From Oscillospiraceae bacterium (GTDB taxonomy: Bacteria; Bacillota; Clostridia; Oscillospirales; Oscillospiraceae): a stretch of DNA of 46,468 bases. Of this stretch, positions 23,274 through 32,608 are shown piece by piece; the first letter of the stretch is position 1, and every line of letters starts with the position of its first letter. The position numbers and the translations under genes are program-made. The notes beneath the pieces were generated by a model, which was given only the letters and a program-made list of their open reading frames with translations, had not been told where the DNA came from and made no database searches. The stretch covers positions 1-46,468 of the forward strand of contig JALFTG010000038.1 of assembly GCA_022779345.1 (NCBI GenBank), read 5' to 3'.

Positions 23274-23975
23274 CTATTCCACTTTCAGCATCCGGTAGCC
23301 CACGCCGATATGGGTCTGGATATACTGCGGAGAGTCCGGGGTAGGTTCCAGTTTTTTCCGGAGGGTGGCCATGAATACCCGCAGGGAGGCAACATCGTTG
23401 TCCCAGCTCCGGCCCCAGATGTTCTGGGTCAGATAAGTGTGGGTGAGTACCTTGCCCACATTTCTGGACAGCAGGCACAGCAGCTTGTACTCAATGGGGG
23501 TCAGGTGCAGTTCCTGTCCGTCCAGCCAGGCGCAGCCGCCGGCATAGTCCACCCGGAGTTTTCCGTTGACAAACACAGATGAAGATGCGACGCTTTCGGT
23601 GTTCATATAGGACAGGCGCCGCTGGGTGGCCCGGAGCCGGGCAAGCAGCTCCTCCACAGAAAAGGGTTTGGTCAGATAGTCATCCGCACCGGCATCCAGC
23701 GCTTCGATCTTGTCCGTATCCTCGCTGCGGGCGCTGATGACAATGATGGGGAGATTGGACCAGGTGCGGATCTTGCGGATGATCTCCACGCCGTCCATAT
23801 CCGGCAGTCCCAGATCCAGCAGCACAATCTCCGGATTGTGAGAGGATGCCTCCAGCAGCGCCGTTTCCCCGTTGGCCGCCACCAGATACCGGTAATCATT
23901 GGTCCGAAGGGTGGTGGTGATCAGATTCCGTACCGGGGGATCGTCCTCCACCACCAGAATCAAGGGCTTATTCAT
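23274..23975 (-). CDS. kdpE: KDP operon response regulator KdpE
   Basis: A 233-residue OmpR-family regulator. The receiver domain has phospho-acceptor Asp54 (IVLLDLGLPDMDG), the acidic pair EDD (residues 10-12) and the switch Lys (YLTKPF). The C-terminal winged helix includes LTPIEYKLLCLLSRNVGKVLTH and RVFMATLRKKLE. It is activated by KdpD under low potassium or osmotic stress and switches on kdp transcription. Its start overlaps the kdpD end by 8 nt. Confidence 0.95.
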   Translation of the reverse strand: MNKPLILVVEDDPPVRNLITTTLRTNDYRYLVAANGETALLEASSHNPEIVLLDLGLPDMDGVEIIRKIRTWSNLPIIVISARSEDTDKIEALDAGADDYLTKPFSVEELLARLRATQRRLSYMNTESVASSSVFVNGKLRVDYAGGCAWLDGQELHLTPIEYKLLCLLSRNVGKVLTHTYLTQNIWGRSWDNDVASLRVFMATLRKKLEPTPDSPQYIQTHIGVGYRMLKVE

Positions 23976-26664
23976 GCAGTTCTACCTCCCCTGCCGGTAA
24001 TGTAAATGTGAATACGGTTCCATGGGGCACATTGTCAGACACTGTGATTGTCCCGCCATGGGCGGTGACGATGGACCGGCACAGGGACAGCCCCAGTCCC
24101 AGACTCCGGCGGCTGTCCGCCACCTGATTGGCCCCGCTGTAAAACATATCAAACACCCGCTCCTTCTGCTCGTCCGGGATCCCCGGCCCGTCATCGGACA
24201 CGGACACCGTCACCCAATGGTCCCGCTGCTCCGTATGAACGGCAATGACGGACCCGGGCGGGGTGTATTTGATGGCATTGTCCACCAGATTGATCACAAC
24301 CTGAACGATCAGTTTGGCATCAATCTGGGCCAGAATAAATTCCTGTCCGCTGGTCACCCGGATGATGTGTTCGGAGCACTTCCGGTCCACATGGCGCAAT
24401 GCCTCTGTGATGACCTCATCCATCAGTTCCGCGGACCGGTTCAGCTTCACCTGTCCCCCTTCCAGCCGGGTGACTGCCAGCAGATTTTCCACCAGGTTGA
24501 TCAGCCACATGGAGTCGTCATAGATGTCCTGGAAAATCCGCTCCCGGGTCTCCCGGTCCAGCTTTTCATCGCTGGCCAGAAGGGTACTGGCATTGCCGGA
24601 GATAGAGGTCAGCGGTGTGCGCAGATCGTGGGAGATGGCCCGCAGGAGATTAGACCGGAGCTGCTCATTTTTTGCCAGAATGGCCGCCTCTTCCTTTTCC
24701 CGGGCGTTGCGGATGTTCTCCATGGCCAAAGCGCACTCCCCCAAGATGGATAGCACCACACTGGTCTCAAAGGCATCCAGCGGCCGGTCCCCGATTTCGA
24801 TTCCCACCACGCCGTAAACCTGCTGATTCACCCGGATGGCCAGATACAGGCACCGGGCGCCAGACAGTGTGTCCGTGGTGGCACCGGCGTGCTTATTATT
24901 GTGCAGGACCCAGTCCGCCACCGTCTTCTCATATTCCGAAACAAGTTCGGTATACCCGCTGTCTTCTGTGCGGCAGACCTCCGGTTCCGCCAGATCATTC
25001 CCATTCAGGGGATAGAGCACCAGATCCCGGTGGAGCAGCTTCATGAGCTGTTCCGCCGCTGTGGACAGCATGGATGACTCATCCTGAGCCTTCTGCATGA
25101 GCTGGTTGGTTTCAAACAGGATTTTTGTCCGGGCCGCCGCCTGGGCGGACTGCCGGGCATTGTTCTTCAGCCGGGCTGCCAGGGAACCGGTGAGAAATGC
25201 GGAAAGAAACATAATGGCAAAAGTCGCCAGATAGCCCGGATCATAAAAATGAAAAGTGAACCGCGGCACCGTAAAGAAGAAATTGAACACCAGCACGCTG
25301 ACGACTGATGCCAGCAGGCTGCAGATCCGGTTGGTGGTGATCACGGACACCACCACCGCCCCCAGAATATACACCGTGATAATATTTGCCTCGGTGAATC
25401 CCATCCAGTAAAACAGGAACCCCACCAGAGTGGCCAGCAGAAGCACCAGTATCGTTTTCCCCACATCCCGCACGGGCATGGCATCCATCAGCGGGCGGCG
25501 GCGCTTTTCATAGCTGCTCCGTTCCGCATGGGCGTCCGGGATAATATGAATGTCCAGATTCGGTGCCATGGCAATCAGCTGTTCTGTCAGGGTGGGCTTG
25601 CTGAAAATGCTTTGTCTGGCGGCGGTGCTGCGGCCAATGACGATTCTCGATACGCCGGACAGCCGGGCAAATTCCGCAATCTGATAGGGCACATCGTCCC
25701 CGTAGGTGGTTTCCACCGTGGCTCCCAGTTGCCGTGCCAGATGGGTGTTTTCCCGCAGCCGTTTTTTGTCCTCATCCCGCATTGCCGGGAAATCCGGTGT
25801 CTCCACAAACAGAGCTGTCAGCGTTCCGCGGAACGCCTGGGCCATCCGGGCGGCGGTACGGATAATTTTAGCATTGGAGGGAGAAGACGACAGACAAACC
25901 AGAATATGCTCATCCGTGTGATACGACCCTCCGGTGCGGATACGGCCGTTTTCCGTCAGCCGGTTCACCCGGTCGGCGCACCGGCGCAGGGCAATCTCCC
26001 GCAGTGCCGTCAGATTTTCCAGCGAGAAAAAATTCGCCATTGCTCTGGCGGCCTGTTCTCCCGGATAGACATCCCCGCCCGCCAGCCGGTCCAGCAGTTC
26101 CTTCGGCTCGATATCCACCAGCTCCACCTGATCTGCTCCGTCAAATACCGAGTCCGGAATCCGCTCCCGGACCGGCACGCCGGTGATGGACGCCACCGTG
26201 TCGTTCAGACTCTCAATGTGCTGGACATTCACCGTGGTGTATACATCAATCCCAGCCCGGAGCAGTTCCTGCACATCCTGATACCGTTTCACATGGCGGC
26301 AGCCCGGAGCATTGGTGTGCGCCAGTTCATCCACCAGAATCAGTCCGGGCCGCCGGGTCAGGGCCGCATCCAGATCAAATTCCCGGAGCGTGATGTCTCC
26401 ATGACGCACCTGTTTCACCGGGAGCTGCTCCAGTCCCTGTACCAGCGCCATGGTCCGGGGCCGGGCATGGGGCTCGATGTATCCGGCAACCACATCCACG
26501 CCCCGCTCCACTGCCTGATGGGCCGCCTGCAGCATGGCATAGGTTTTGCCCACGCCGGCAGCGTAACCAAAGAAGATTTTCAGTTTTCCCGGGCGGGCAT
26601 CCCTGTCCGTCTCCTCCCGGATCGCCTGCAGCAGCTGGTCCGGATCCTGTCTTGGCAGCTCCAT
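23968..26664 (-). CDS. kdpD: KDP operon sensor histidine kinase KdpD
   Basis: An 898-residue KdpD of normal length. From the N-terminus: KdpD domain with Walker A GYAAGVGKT (residues 33-41) and VDELAHTNAPG; a universal-stress-like domain (about 250-380); four transmembrane helices (404-497); a GAF-like region; HisKA with phospho-acceptor His679 in AISHDLRTP; and HATPase_c with DNAIKYTPPG and DDGPGIPDEQKERVFDMFY. The ATG at 26664 has AGGAG 7 nt before it. The N-terminal stress domain is the known c-di-AMP-binding site in some Firmicutes; whether it binds here is not visible. Confidence 0.95.
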   Translation of the reverse strand: MELPRQDPDQLLQAIREETDRDARPGKLKIFFGYAAGVGKTYAMLQAAHQAVERGVDVVAGYIEPHARPRTMALVQGLEQLPVKQVRHGDITLREFDLDAALTRRPGLILVDELAHTNAPGCRHVKRYQDVQELLRAGIDVYTTVNVQHIESLNDTVASITGVPVRERIPDSVFDGADQVELVDIEPKELLDRLAGGDVYPGEQAARAMANFFSLENLTALREIALRRCADRVNRLTENGRIRTGGSYHTDEHILVCLSSSPSNAKIIRTAARMAQAFRGTLTALFVETPDFPAMRDEDKKRLRENTHLARQLGATVETTYGDDVPYQIAEFARLSGVSRIVIGRSTAARQSIFSKPTLTEQLIAMAPNLDIHIIPDAHAERSSYEKRRRPLMDAMPVRDVGKTILVLLLATLVGFLFYWMGFTEANIITVYILGAVVVSVITTNRICSLLASVVSVLVFNFFFTVPRFTFHFYDPGYLATFAIMFLSAFLTGSLAARLKNNARQSAQAAARTKILFETNQLMQKAQDESSMLSTAAEQLMKLLHRDLVLYPLNGNDLAEPEVCRTEDSGYTELVSEYEKTVADWVLHNNKHAGATTDTLSGARCLYLAIRVNQQVYGVVGIEIGDRPLDAFETSVVLSILGECALAMENIRNAREKEEAAILAKNEQLRSNLLRAISHDLRTPLTSISGNASTLLASDEKLDRETRERIFQDIYDDSMWLINLVENLLAVTRLEGGQVKLNRSAELMDEVITEALRHVDRKCSEHIIRVTSGQEFILAQIDAKLIVQVVINLVDNAIKYTPPGSVIAVHTEQRDHWVTVSVSDDGPGIPDEQKERVFDMFYSGANQVADSRRSLGLGLSLCRSIVTAHGGTITVSDNVPHGTVFTFTLPAGEVELHE

Positions 26665-26848
26665 GTCGTTTCTCCTGTTCCCTTGCATCAGGTGATTTGT
26701 TACCGTGGGGTATTATAGCACCCCGGCCCGGGTTTTTCCATACTGGCGTCCGTGGCTCCCCGTCCAGCAGACGGGTAATGCTCCGGAGGAATCCATATCC
26801 CATCACAGCCATTGCCGCCAGGGTCAGCAGCATCCATACGCCCTCCAT
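26375..26848 (-). CDS. Small membrane ORF between trkA and kdpD
   Basis: It begins with an excellent ribosome site (GGGAGGCGGAAAT then ATG) and encodes one transmembrane helix (MEGVWMLLTLAAMAVMGYGF) and a short polar part (LRSITRLLDGEPRTP). The open frame continues 290 nt into kdpD in another frame for 157 codons in total. The first 40-60 codons look real; the rest looks like a shadow of kdpD. A frameshift that removed the natural stop, or a normal overlapping gene, are both possible. Confidence 0.45.
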   Translation of the reverse strand: MEGVWMLLTLAAMAVMGYGFLRSITRLLDGEPRTPVWKNPGRGAIIPHGNKSPDAREQEKRHGAAKTGSGPAAAGDPGGDGQGCPPGKTENLLWLRCRRGQNLCHAAGGPSGSGAGRGCGCRIHRAPCPAPDHGAGTGTGAAPGETGASWRHHAPGI

Positions 26849-26866
26849 ATTTCCGCCTCCCGCTTT

Positions 26867-27514
26867 TCACATCCGGAAGCACCGCTGGAGATCCCGGTTT
26901 TCCCCCAGAACCAGCAGTGTCGCATCCTCTTCCAGGATCGTATCCGGCGTCACGGACAAATTCAGCTTCCCATGTTTCTTCACGCCCATGATATTGATGG
27001 CATATCTCTTGCGGATATCGACCTGTCCCACGGTGTGCCCTGCCCAGCCGTTGGGCACCGGCACTTCGAAAATGGCGTGGTCCTCATCCAGTTCGATGTA
27101 GTCCAGAATATGGTCGGCGCTGTACCGGATGGCGGTCCACTTGGCCAGCTGTTTCTCCGGATAGACCACCTCATCTGCTCCATTGCGCAGCAGAAACTTT
27201 TCCTGAATATCCCGTGCCGCCCGGGCCACCACCAACCTGGCTCCCAGCTCTTTCAGGAGCGAAGTCGTCTCCAGCGAACTCTGAAAATCATTGCCGATGG
27301 CCACAATGCAAACATCAAAGTTCCGCACACCCAAAGACGCCAGAAACTTCCGGTTCGTGCTGTCCCCAATCTGAGCATAGGTCACATAGGGAAGTACATC
27401 GTTCACCCGCTCCTCTATCTGATCCACCGCCATCACCTGATGGCCCAGCTGGTGCAGGTTCATGGCAATGTGCTTTCCGAAGCGGCCAAGGCCGATGAGT
27501 AAGATGGACTTCAC
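26867..27514 (-). CDS. Potassium uptake regulator of the KtrA/TrkA family
   Basis: A 215-residue RCK protein with an N-terminal Rossmann fold (ILLIGLGRFGKHIA; VDQIEERVN; QIGDST) that binds nucleotide and a C-terminal TrkA_C domain (VPVPNGWAGHTVGQVDIRKRYAINIMGVKK). Such proteins gate KtrB/TrkH potassium channels, but no channel gene is present in this window. The start is GTG at 27514. Its place between kdpC and kdpD suggests that Kdp and Ktr-type uptake are expressed together or that it acts on the Kdp complex. Confidence 0.9.
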   Translation of the reverse strand: MKSILLIGLGRFGKHIAMNLHQLGHQVMAVDQIEERVNDVLPYVTYAQIGDSTNRKFLASLGVRNFDVCIVAIGNDFQSSLETTSLLKELGARLVVARAARDIQEKFLLRNGADEVVYPEKQLAKWTAIRYSADHILDYIELDEDHAIFEVPVPNGWAGHTVGQVDIRKRYAINIMGVKKHGKLNLSVTPDTILEEDATLLVLGENRDLQRCFRM

Positions 27515-27552
27515 AACGCTCCATCTCCCTTCTTCCGATTCTTTTTGTCTTT

Positions 27553-27623
27553 ACTATAAAGCGAAACGGATAAAGAGCGTGAAAGAGTTTTTCCCGCCAC
27601 ATTAAGATGGCGTTAAGATTGTG
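27553..27623 (-). promoter_or_regulatory. trkA-kdpDE promoter with candidate KdpE site
   Basis: On the minus strand TATAGT (27553-27558) is a likely -10 without a good -35 box. About 21 nt upstream of the expected -35 position, the plus-strand sequence TTAAGAT occurs twice (27602-27608 and 27613-27619), exactly 11 bp apart. Direct repeats on one helical turn are typical of OmpR/KdpE-family activators. This suggests a KdpE-dependent second promoter in the locus. Confidence 0.5.
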
Positions 27624-27636
27624 AAAATCATTACGC

Positions 27637-28236
27637 TCACAGAATACCGTCCAGCATCAGATTGACTTCCAGCACATTCACGGTCTGCTCGCCGAATACG
27701 CCGAGGAAGCGGCCCCGGGTGCATTGTGCGATGATGTCCCGCACCTCCGACTCCGGGATGCCCCGGGCCTGCACGATCCGGGTCACCTGATACTCCGCCG
27801 CCGCCGGTGAGATATGGGGATCCAGCCCGCTGCCGGAACAGGTCACCAGATCCACGGGAATCGCGGCATCATCCATCTCCGGATTGGCTGCCCGGAGCCG
27901 GTCCACCCGCTCAGCCACCAGTGCTTCGTATTCTCCGCTGGCGGGCGACAGGTTGGACGGAGCGGCATACGCCACCGGATTTCCGTCTCCATCCTGAAAG
28001 GTGGTCACATCCAGATTCATGATGCGCCCCCACAGATACCCGTCATCCGTGTACTGCTGTCCCAGGAGGGCACAACCGTATATTTTGCCGTCCACTTCGA
28101 TGAGACTGCCGCTGGCCTGCTCCGGAAACAGCAGCTGGGCCAGACCGGTGACCACACCGGTATAGAGCAACCCGCAGATCACAGTAAACAGCAGGAAACA
28201 CACAGTCGCCCGGGACAATAAGGTTTTGATTTGCAT
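27637..28236 (-). CDS. kdpC: Potassium-transporting ATPase subunit KdpC
   Basis: A 199-residue KdpC with one N-terminal helix (TVCFLLFTVICGLLYTGVVTGLAQ) and the conserved outer domain (SPASGEYEALVAERVDRLRAANP; PVDLVTCSGSGLDPHISPAAAEYQVTRIVQARG; RFLGVFGEQTVNVLEVNLMLDG). It stabilises the KdpFABC complex between the channel subunit KdpA and the ATPase KdpB. It lies 13 nt after kdpB. Confidence 0.96.
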   Translation of the reverse strand: MQIKTLLSRATVCFLLFTVICGLLYTGVVTGLAQLLFPEQASGSLIEVDGKIYGCALLGQQYTDDGYLWGRIMNLDVTTFQDGDGNPVAYAAPSNLSPASGEYEALVAERVDRLRAANPEMDDAAIPVDLVTCSGSGLDPHISPAAAEYQVTRIVQARGIPESEVRDIIAQCTRGRFLGVFGEQTVNVLEVNLMLDGIL

Positions 28237-28249
28237 GGCAGATTCCTCC

Positions 28250-30318
28250 TCATACCAGACCCGTCAGGGTCAGCAGTACATCAATGAGTTTGATAAAGAT
28301 GAACGGTGCTGCAAGGCCGCCCAGGCCGTAGACCAGCAGATTCCGGGACAGCAGCTTTCCGGCGGACACCTCCCGGTATTTCACACCTTTCAGTGCCAGC
28401 GGGATCAGCGCGATGATGATCAGAGCGTTATAAATGATGGCGGACAGCACCGCGCTCCGGGGGGAGTGCAGGCCCATAATATTCAGGGCGGACAACCCCG
28501 GATACAGTCCGGTAAACAGGGCCGGGATGATCGCAAAATACTTGGCCACATCATTTGCAATGGAGAAGGTGGTCAGGCTGCCACGGGTCATGAGCAGTTG
28601 TTTACCGATTCGCACAATGTCAATCAGTTTGGTGGGGCTGGAGTCCAGATCCACCATGTTGCCCGCCTCCTTGGCCGCCTGAGTGCCGGAGTTCATGGCC
28701 ACTGCCACATCAGCCTGGGCCAGGGCCGGGGCATCGTTGGTACCATCGCCGGTCATGGCCACCAGATGGCCTTTCGCCTGGTATTCCCGGATCATCTTCA
28801 GCTTTCCCTCCGGGGTCGCTTCGGCCAGAAAGTCGTCCACCCCGGCCTCCGCTGCAATGGCAGCCGCGGTAATGGGATTGTCGCCGGTGATCATAATGGT
28901 CCTGATCCCCATTTTCCGCAGATCGGCAAACTTTTCCTTTACCCCGTCCTTGATAATATCTTTCAGGTAAATTACCCCGAGGATCCGGTGGTCTTTGGCA
29001 ACTACCAACGGTGTTCCGCCCCTGGTGGCAATGGATTTCACCACCTGATCACATTCCCCGGAATAGGTGCCGCCAGCCTGGGTGACATACGCCTGCATGG
29101 CATCGGCCGCGCCTTTCCGGATCTCACAGCCGTCATAATTCACCCCGCTCATGCGGGTCTGTGCGGTAAAGGGAATGAACTGCATCCCCTTGTCCTGCAG
29201 GGTGCGGCCGCGGATTCCAAATTGTTCCTTGGCAAGAATCACCACACTGCGCCCCTCCGGAGTCTCATCCGCCAGAGAGGACAGCTGCGCCGCATCCGCC
29301 AGTTCCCGATATCCGTACCGTCCACAGGGATGAATTCCACTGCCTGCCGGTTGCCCAGGGTGATGGTGCCGGTCTTATCCAGCAACAGCACATCCACATC
29401 CCCGGCCGCTTCGATGGCACGACCGCTCATGGCCAGTACATTTGCCTGGTTCAGACGGCTCATGCCAGCGATGCCAATAGCGGACAGCAGCGCACCGATG
29501 GTAGTGGGTGCCAGGCGCACCAGCAGGGCCACCAGCGTGGTCACAGAAGTGGGGTTTTCAATTCCCGCCTGTCTGGCGGAGAACGCGGAATAGGTGTACA
29601 ACGACACGGTCACCAGGATAAAAATGATGGACAGTGCCACCAGAAAAATCTGCAGGGCAATCTCGTTGGGAGTCTTTTTCCGGGAGGCTCCCTCCACCAT
29701 GGCAATCATCTTATCCAGAAAGCTCTCTCCTGCCTCATTGGTGACCCGTACCACGATCCAGTCGGACAGCACGGTGGTGCCGCCGGTGACAGCGCTTCGG
29801 TCGCCGCCTGCCTCCCGGATCACCGGGGCGGATTCGCCGGTGATGGCACTTTCATCCACAGAGGCAGCCCCTTCGATAATCTCCCCATCGGCGGGGATCT
29901 GTTCCCCGGCCCGGACGATCACCAGATCCCCCTTTTTCAGCAGGGCCGAAGCAACAACAGTCACCTTGTCTTTCTCAGCAGCCGAGGGAATCCGATGGGC
30001 ATCCACATCTTTCCGGGACGCCCGCAAAGTATCCGCCTGGGCCTTGCCCCGGCCTTCCGCAATGGCCTCGGCAAAATTGGCAAACAGCACGGTGAACCAC
30101 AAAATCACCGCGATCGCAAGCGTATAGCCGCCGGGGGCGTCCTGGATGCCAAGCAGGGACAGTATCCACAGTCCGGTCGTCAGGATGGCAGAAACAAACA
30201 CCAGAAACATCACCGGGTTTTTCGCCTGAGTTCCGGGTTTGAGTTTGATAAAAGAATCTTTGATGGCCCGGCCGATCATTTTTCGATCGGCAAAGCCGTT
30301 TTGGGCTTTTGTATGCAT
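28250..30318 (-). pseudogene. kdpB: Potassium-transporting ATPase subunit KdpB with a -1 frameshift
   Basis: Two frames together encode a whole KdpB. The first (ATG 30318, GGAGG upstream) carries ITGES and the phosphorylation site DKTGTIT. It shifts out of frame at about 29305-29315, after [10 protein letters not shown]. The second resumes at [19 protein letters not shown] and holds [16 protein letters not shown] and the last membrane helices. Aligned with the E. coli protein the two parts join without gap if one base is restored (ATC CGG read as ATC GGG). The total is then 689 residues, normal for KdpB. It is either a very recent inactivation or a sequence error. Confidence 0.88.
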
Positions 30319-30331
30319 GGATAACCCCTCC

Positions 30332-32141
30332 TTACCCCATCTGGAAGAACTCAGCAATTGGTCCCAGTGCCAGCGCCGGGAAGAAGCTGATGGCACCGAT
30401 CAGCAGTACCACAAAAATCAGCAGGAACGCAAACATGGCGTTGGTGGTGGACAGCGTCCCGGCAGAAACAGCTACTTTCTTCTTATTGGCCAGGCTTCCC
30501 GCAATGGCCAGCGTACCGGTCACCGGCAGGAACCGGGCAAACAGCATCACCAGTGCGATGCTCACATTCAGAAATACGGTGTTGGCATTGAATCCGGCAA
30601 AGGCGGAACCGTTGTTGCCGGCCCCGGAAGTATAGGCGTACAGCATCTCCGAAAAACCGTGGGCGCCGGAATTGGTCAGGCTGTCCGCCACGGACGGTAT
30701 CACTGCCGCAATACCGCTGCCCGCCAGAATGGCAATCGGGGTAGCCAGGCAGACCAGCACGGACCATTTCATTTCATAAGGTTCAATTTTCTTTCCCAGG
30801 AATTCCGGTGTCCGGCCCACCATCAGGCCCGCTATAAACACCGTCAGAATGGCAAAGGCCAGCATTCCGTACAGGCCGCATCCCACACCGCCGAAGATGA
30901 CCTCCCCCAACTGCATCTGCAGCATCTGGATCATCCCGCCCAGCGGCGTATAGCTGTCATGCATGGAGTTAACGGAACCGTTGGATGCCGCGGTGGTGAA
31001 AACGCTCCAGGTGGAAGAGGCCGCAATGCCGAACCGGGTCTCCTTACCCTCCATGTTTCCACCGGCCTGATTGACGGTGGAAAGATCCACAGCCCCGTTT
31101 TGCGCCAGCTGGGGCGTTCCCGCCTGCTCACTGACGCCCACAACGCCCAGACAGACCACCAGCATCAGCAACATGGCCAGGAAGATGGCAATGCCCTGCT
31201 TTTTGTTATCCACAGCCTTCCCGAAAGTGAAGCACAATGCTGCCGGGATCAGCAGCAGAGAGAGCATTTCAATCAGGTTTGTGAATGCGCTGGGGTTTTC
31301 CAGGGGATGGGCGGAGTTGACCCCCATGAAGCCGCCGCCGTTGGTGCCGGTCTGCTTGATTGGCCACCTGGCTGGCCGCCGGTCCCATGGGAACAAACTG
31401 CTCCGTCACGATTTGGGCGTCAACCGGTTCTCCGTCTACCGTTACCTCCCCATTTTCCGTGTCAATTACGGCATCTTCTATGACTTCTCCCTCCGCAGTC
31501 ACCGCAATGGGCTCCAGCAGAGGGACAGTCTCGCCGCCTTTGAAGTTCTGGATTACGCCGCCGCTGACCAGAAGCAGGGCGATCACCAGATTCAGCGGGA
31601 GCAGAATGCGGAGCACAATCCGGGTCAGATCCACCCAGAAACTGCCCAGTCCCGCAGATTTCACCTGAATAAATCCCCGGATCAGGGCAAACAGTACCGC
31701 AATACCCGTGGCGGCAGACACAAAATTCTGCACAGTCAGCCCCAGCGCCTGGGTCAGGTAACTGAGGGTGGATTCCCCGGAATAGGCCTGCCAGTTGGTG
31801 TTTGTCACAAAGCTGGCGGCAGTGTTGAATGCCAGATCCCATGTTACGCCCGGCAGGTGCTGCGGATTGCCCGGCAGCGCTCCCTGCAGCAGCTGGAGAA
31901 GAAACAGAAACACCAGTCCGATCCCGGAAAAGAGCAGTACGCTGAGCGCATACTGTTTCCAGTTCATCTGTTCTTCCGGGTCGATCCGCATGACCCTGTA
32001 AACCGCCCGCTCGCATGGGGACAGTATACCCGAAAGAAGGGTATGCTCCCCGTTCATGACCTTTTTCATGTAACTGCCCAACGGAACGGCCAGTACAATC
32101 AAAATGGCCAGATACAGCACATACTGGATCACGCTGTTCAT
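30332..32141 (-). pseudogene. kdpA: Potassium-transporting ATPase subunit KdpA with a +1 frameshift
   Basis: KdpA forms the selective potassium channel of the pump. The first frame (ATG 32141) runs to FVPMGPAASQVA and then leaves frame; the second resumes with IKQTGTNGGGFMGVNSAHP, a selectivity-filter loop, and continues to the end. One extra A in the codon after GCC (about 31360-31361) accounts for the shift; removing it gives a 602-residue protein, slightly longer than E. coli KdpA. All pore-loop regions seem present (TNTNWQAYSGE, GTNGGGF, others). As with kdpB, this is either fresh decay or a sequence error. Confidence 0.88.
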
Positions 32142-32230
32142 GTGTGGTCATCCCCTTTCATCAAAATGTACACATACCACAGCAGCATCGCTGCGGCACA
32201 CAGTCCTGTGACTGCAATCACGCCTTGCAC
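32138..32230 (-). CDS. kdpF: Small subunit KdpF
   Basis: A 30-residue single-helix peptide: GTG start at 32230, AAGGAGG 8 nt upstream, VQGVIAVTGLCAAAMLLWYV followed by YILMKGDDHT. Its stop overlaps the kdpA start (ATGA). Position, size and one-helix layout are those of KdpF, which stabilises the KdpABC complex. It is too short for usual gene-finding cut-offs. Confidence 0.8.
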   Translation of the reverse strand: MQGVIAVTGLCAAAMLLWYVYILMKGDDHT

Positions 32231-32275
32231 ACTATCAACCTCCTTCGATCTGTCATGGCGTCGGAATGTGTCCGC

Positions 32276-32467
32276 TTAGAAATACCCCAAAGGCCCGGAC
32301 AGGGGCATGATCAGGAGCAGAGCGCCCGCACACACGCACAGCAGCACCAGCAGCGGCATTCCGATCAGGACGAACAGATATCCCAGCACCGGATGGTGCC
32401 ACAGGAACCATTCAGCCCGGGTATCAAACCGGCGTTCCGCTTTCTGAATCTTTTTTGTGATGTGCAT
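32276..32467 (-). CDS. Small membrane protein at the head of the kdp operon
   Basis: A 63-residue protein: a basic amphipathic start (MHITKKIQKAERRFDTRAEW), then two hydrophobic segments (HPVLGYLFVLIGMPLLVLLCVCAGALLLIMPLSG). The site GGGGGAG precedes the ATG. It is 45 nt upstream of kdpF and lies closest to the predicted operon promoter, so it is probably made together with the pump. I do not recognise a named family; an accessory or regulatory subunit is possible. Confidence 0.7.
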   Translation of the reverse strand: MHITKKIQKAERRFDTRAEWFLWHHPVLGYLFVLIGMPLLVLLCVCAGALLLIMPLSGPLGYF

Positions 32468-32498
32468 GTCGCTCCCCCTCTTTCATTCCGATGGACTG

Positions 32499-32528
32499 AG
32501 TATACGCCCCGGCGTGTTAAAACAGGAA
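32499..32528 (-). promoter_or_regulatory. Possible promoter of the kdp structural operon
   Basis: Minus-strand TATACT (32499-32504) with only a poor -35 candidate (TTCCTG, 18 nt upstream), as expected for an activator-dependent promoter. The leader to the first ATG would be about 25 nt, which leaves no room for a riboswitch. Confidence 0.4.
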
Positions 32529-32566
32529 AAGGGAAACTGACAGGAGATTAAAATGCCATAAAGGCA

Positions 32567-32600
32567 AAAACGCCATGCAGAGAAATCTGCATGGCGTTTT
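32567..32600 (-). terminator. Terminator of the holB-ricT transcript
   Basis: An 11-bp perfect stem (32571-32581 with 32586-32596) with a 4-nt loop, extended by A/T pairs; the minus-strand tail is TTTTTG. It lies 9 nt after the ricT stop. Confidence 0.92.
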
Positions 32601-32608
32601 GAATCTTC

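Noticed and set aside
32468-32498. c-di-AMP (ydaO) riboswitch controlling kdp
   Set aside because: The leader between the predicted start and the first gene is about 25 nt, far shorter than this riboswitch class.
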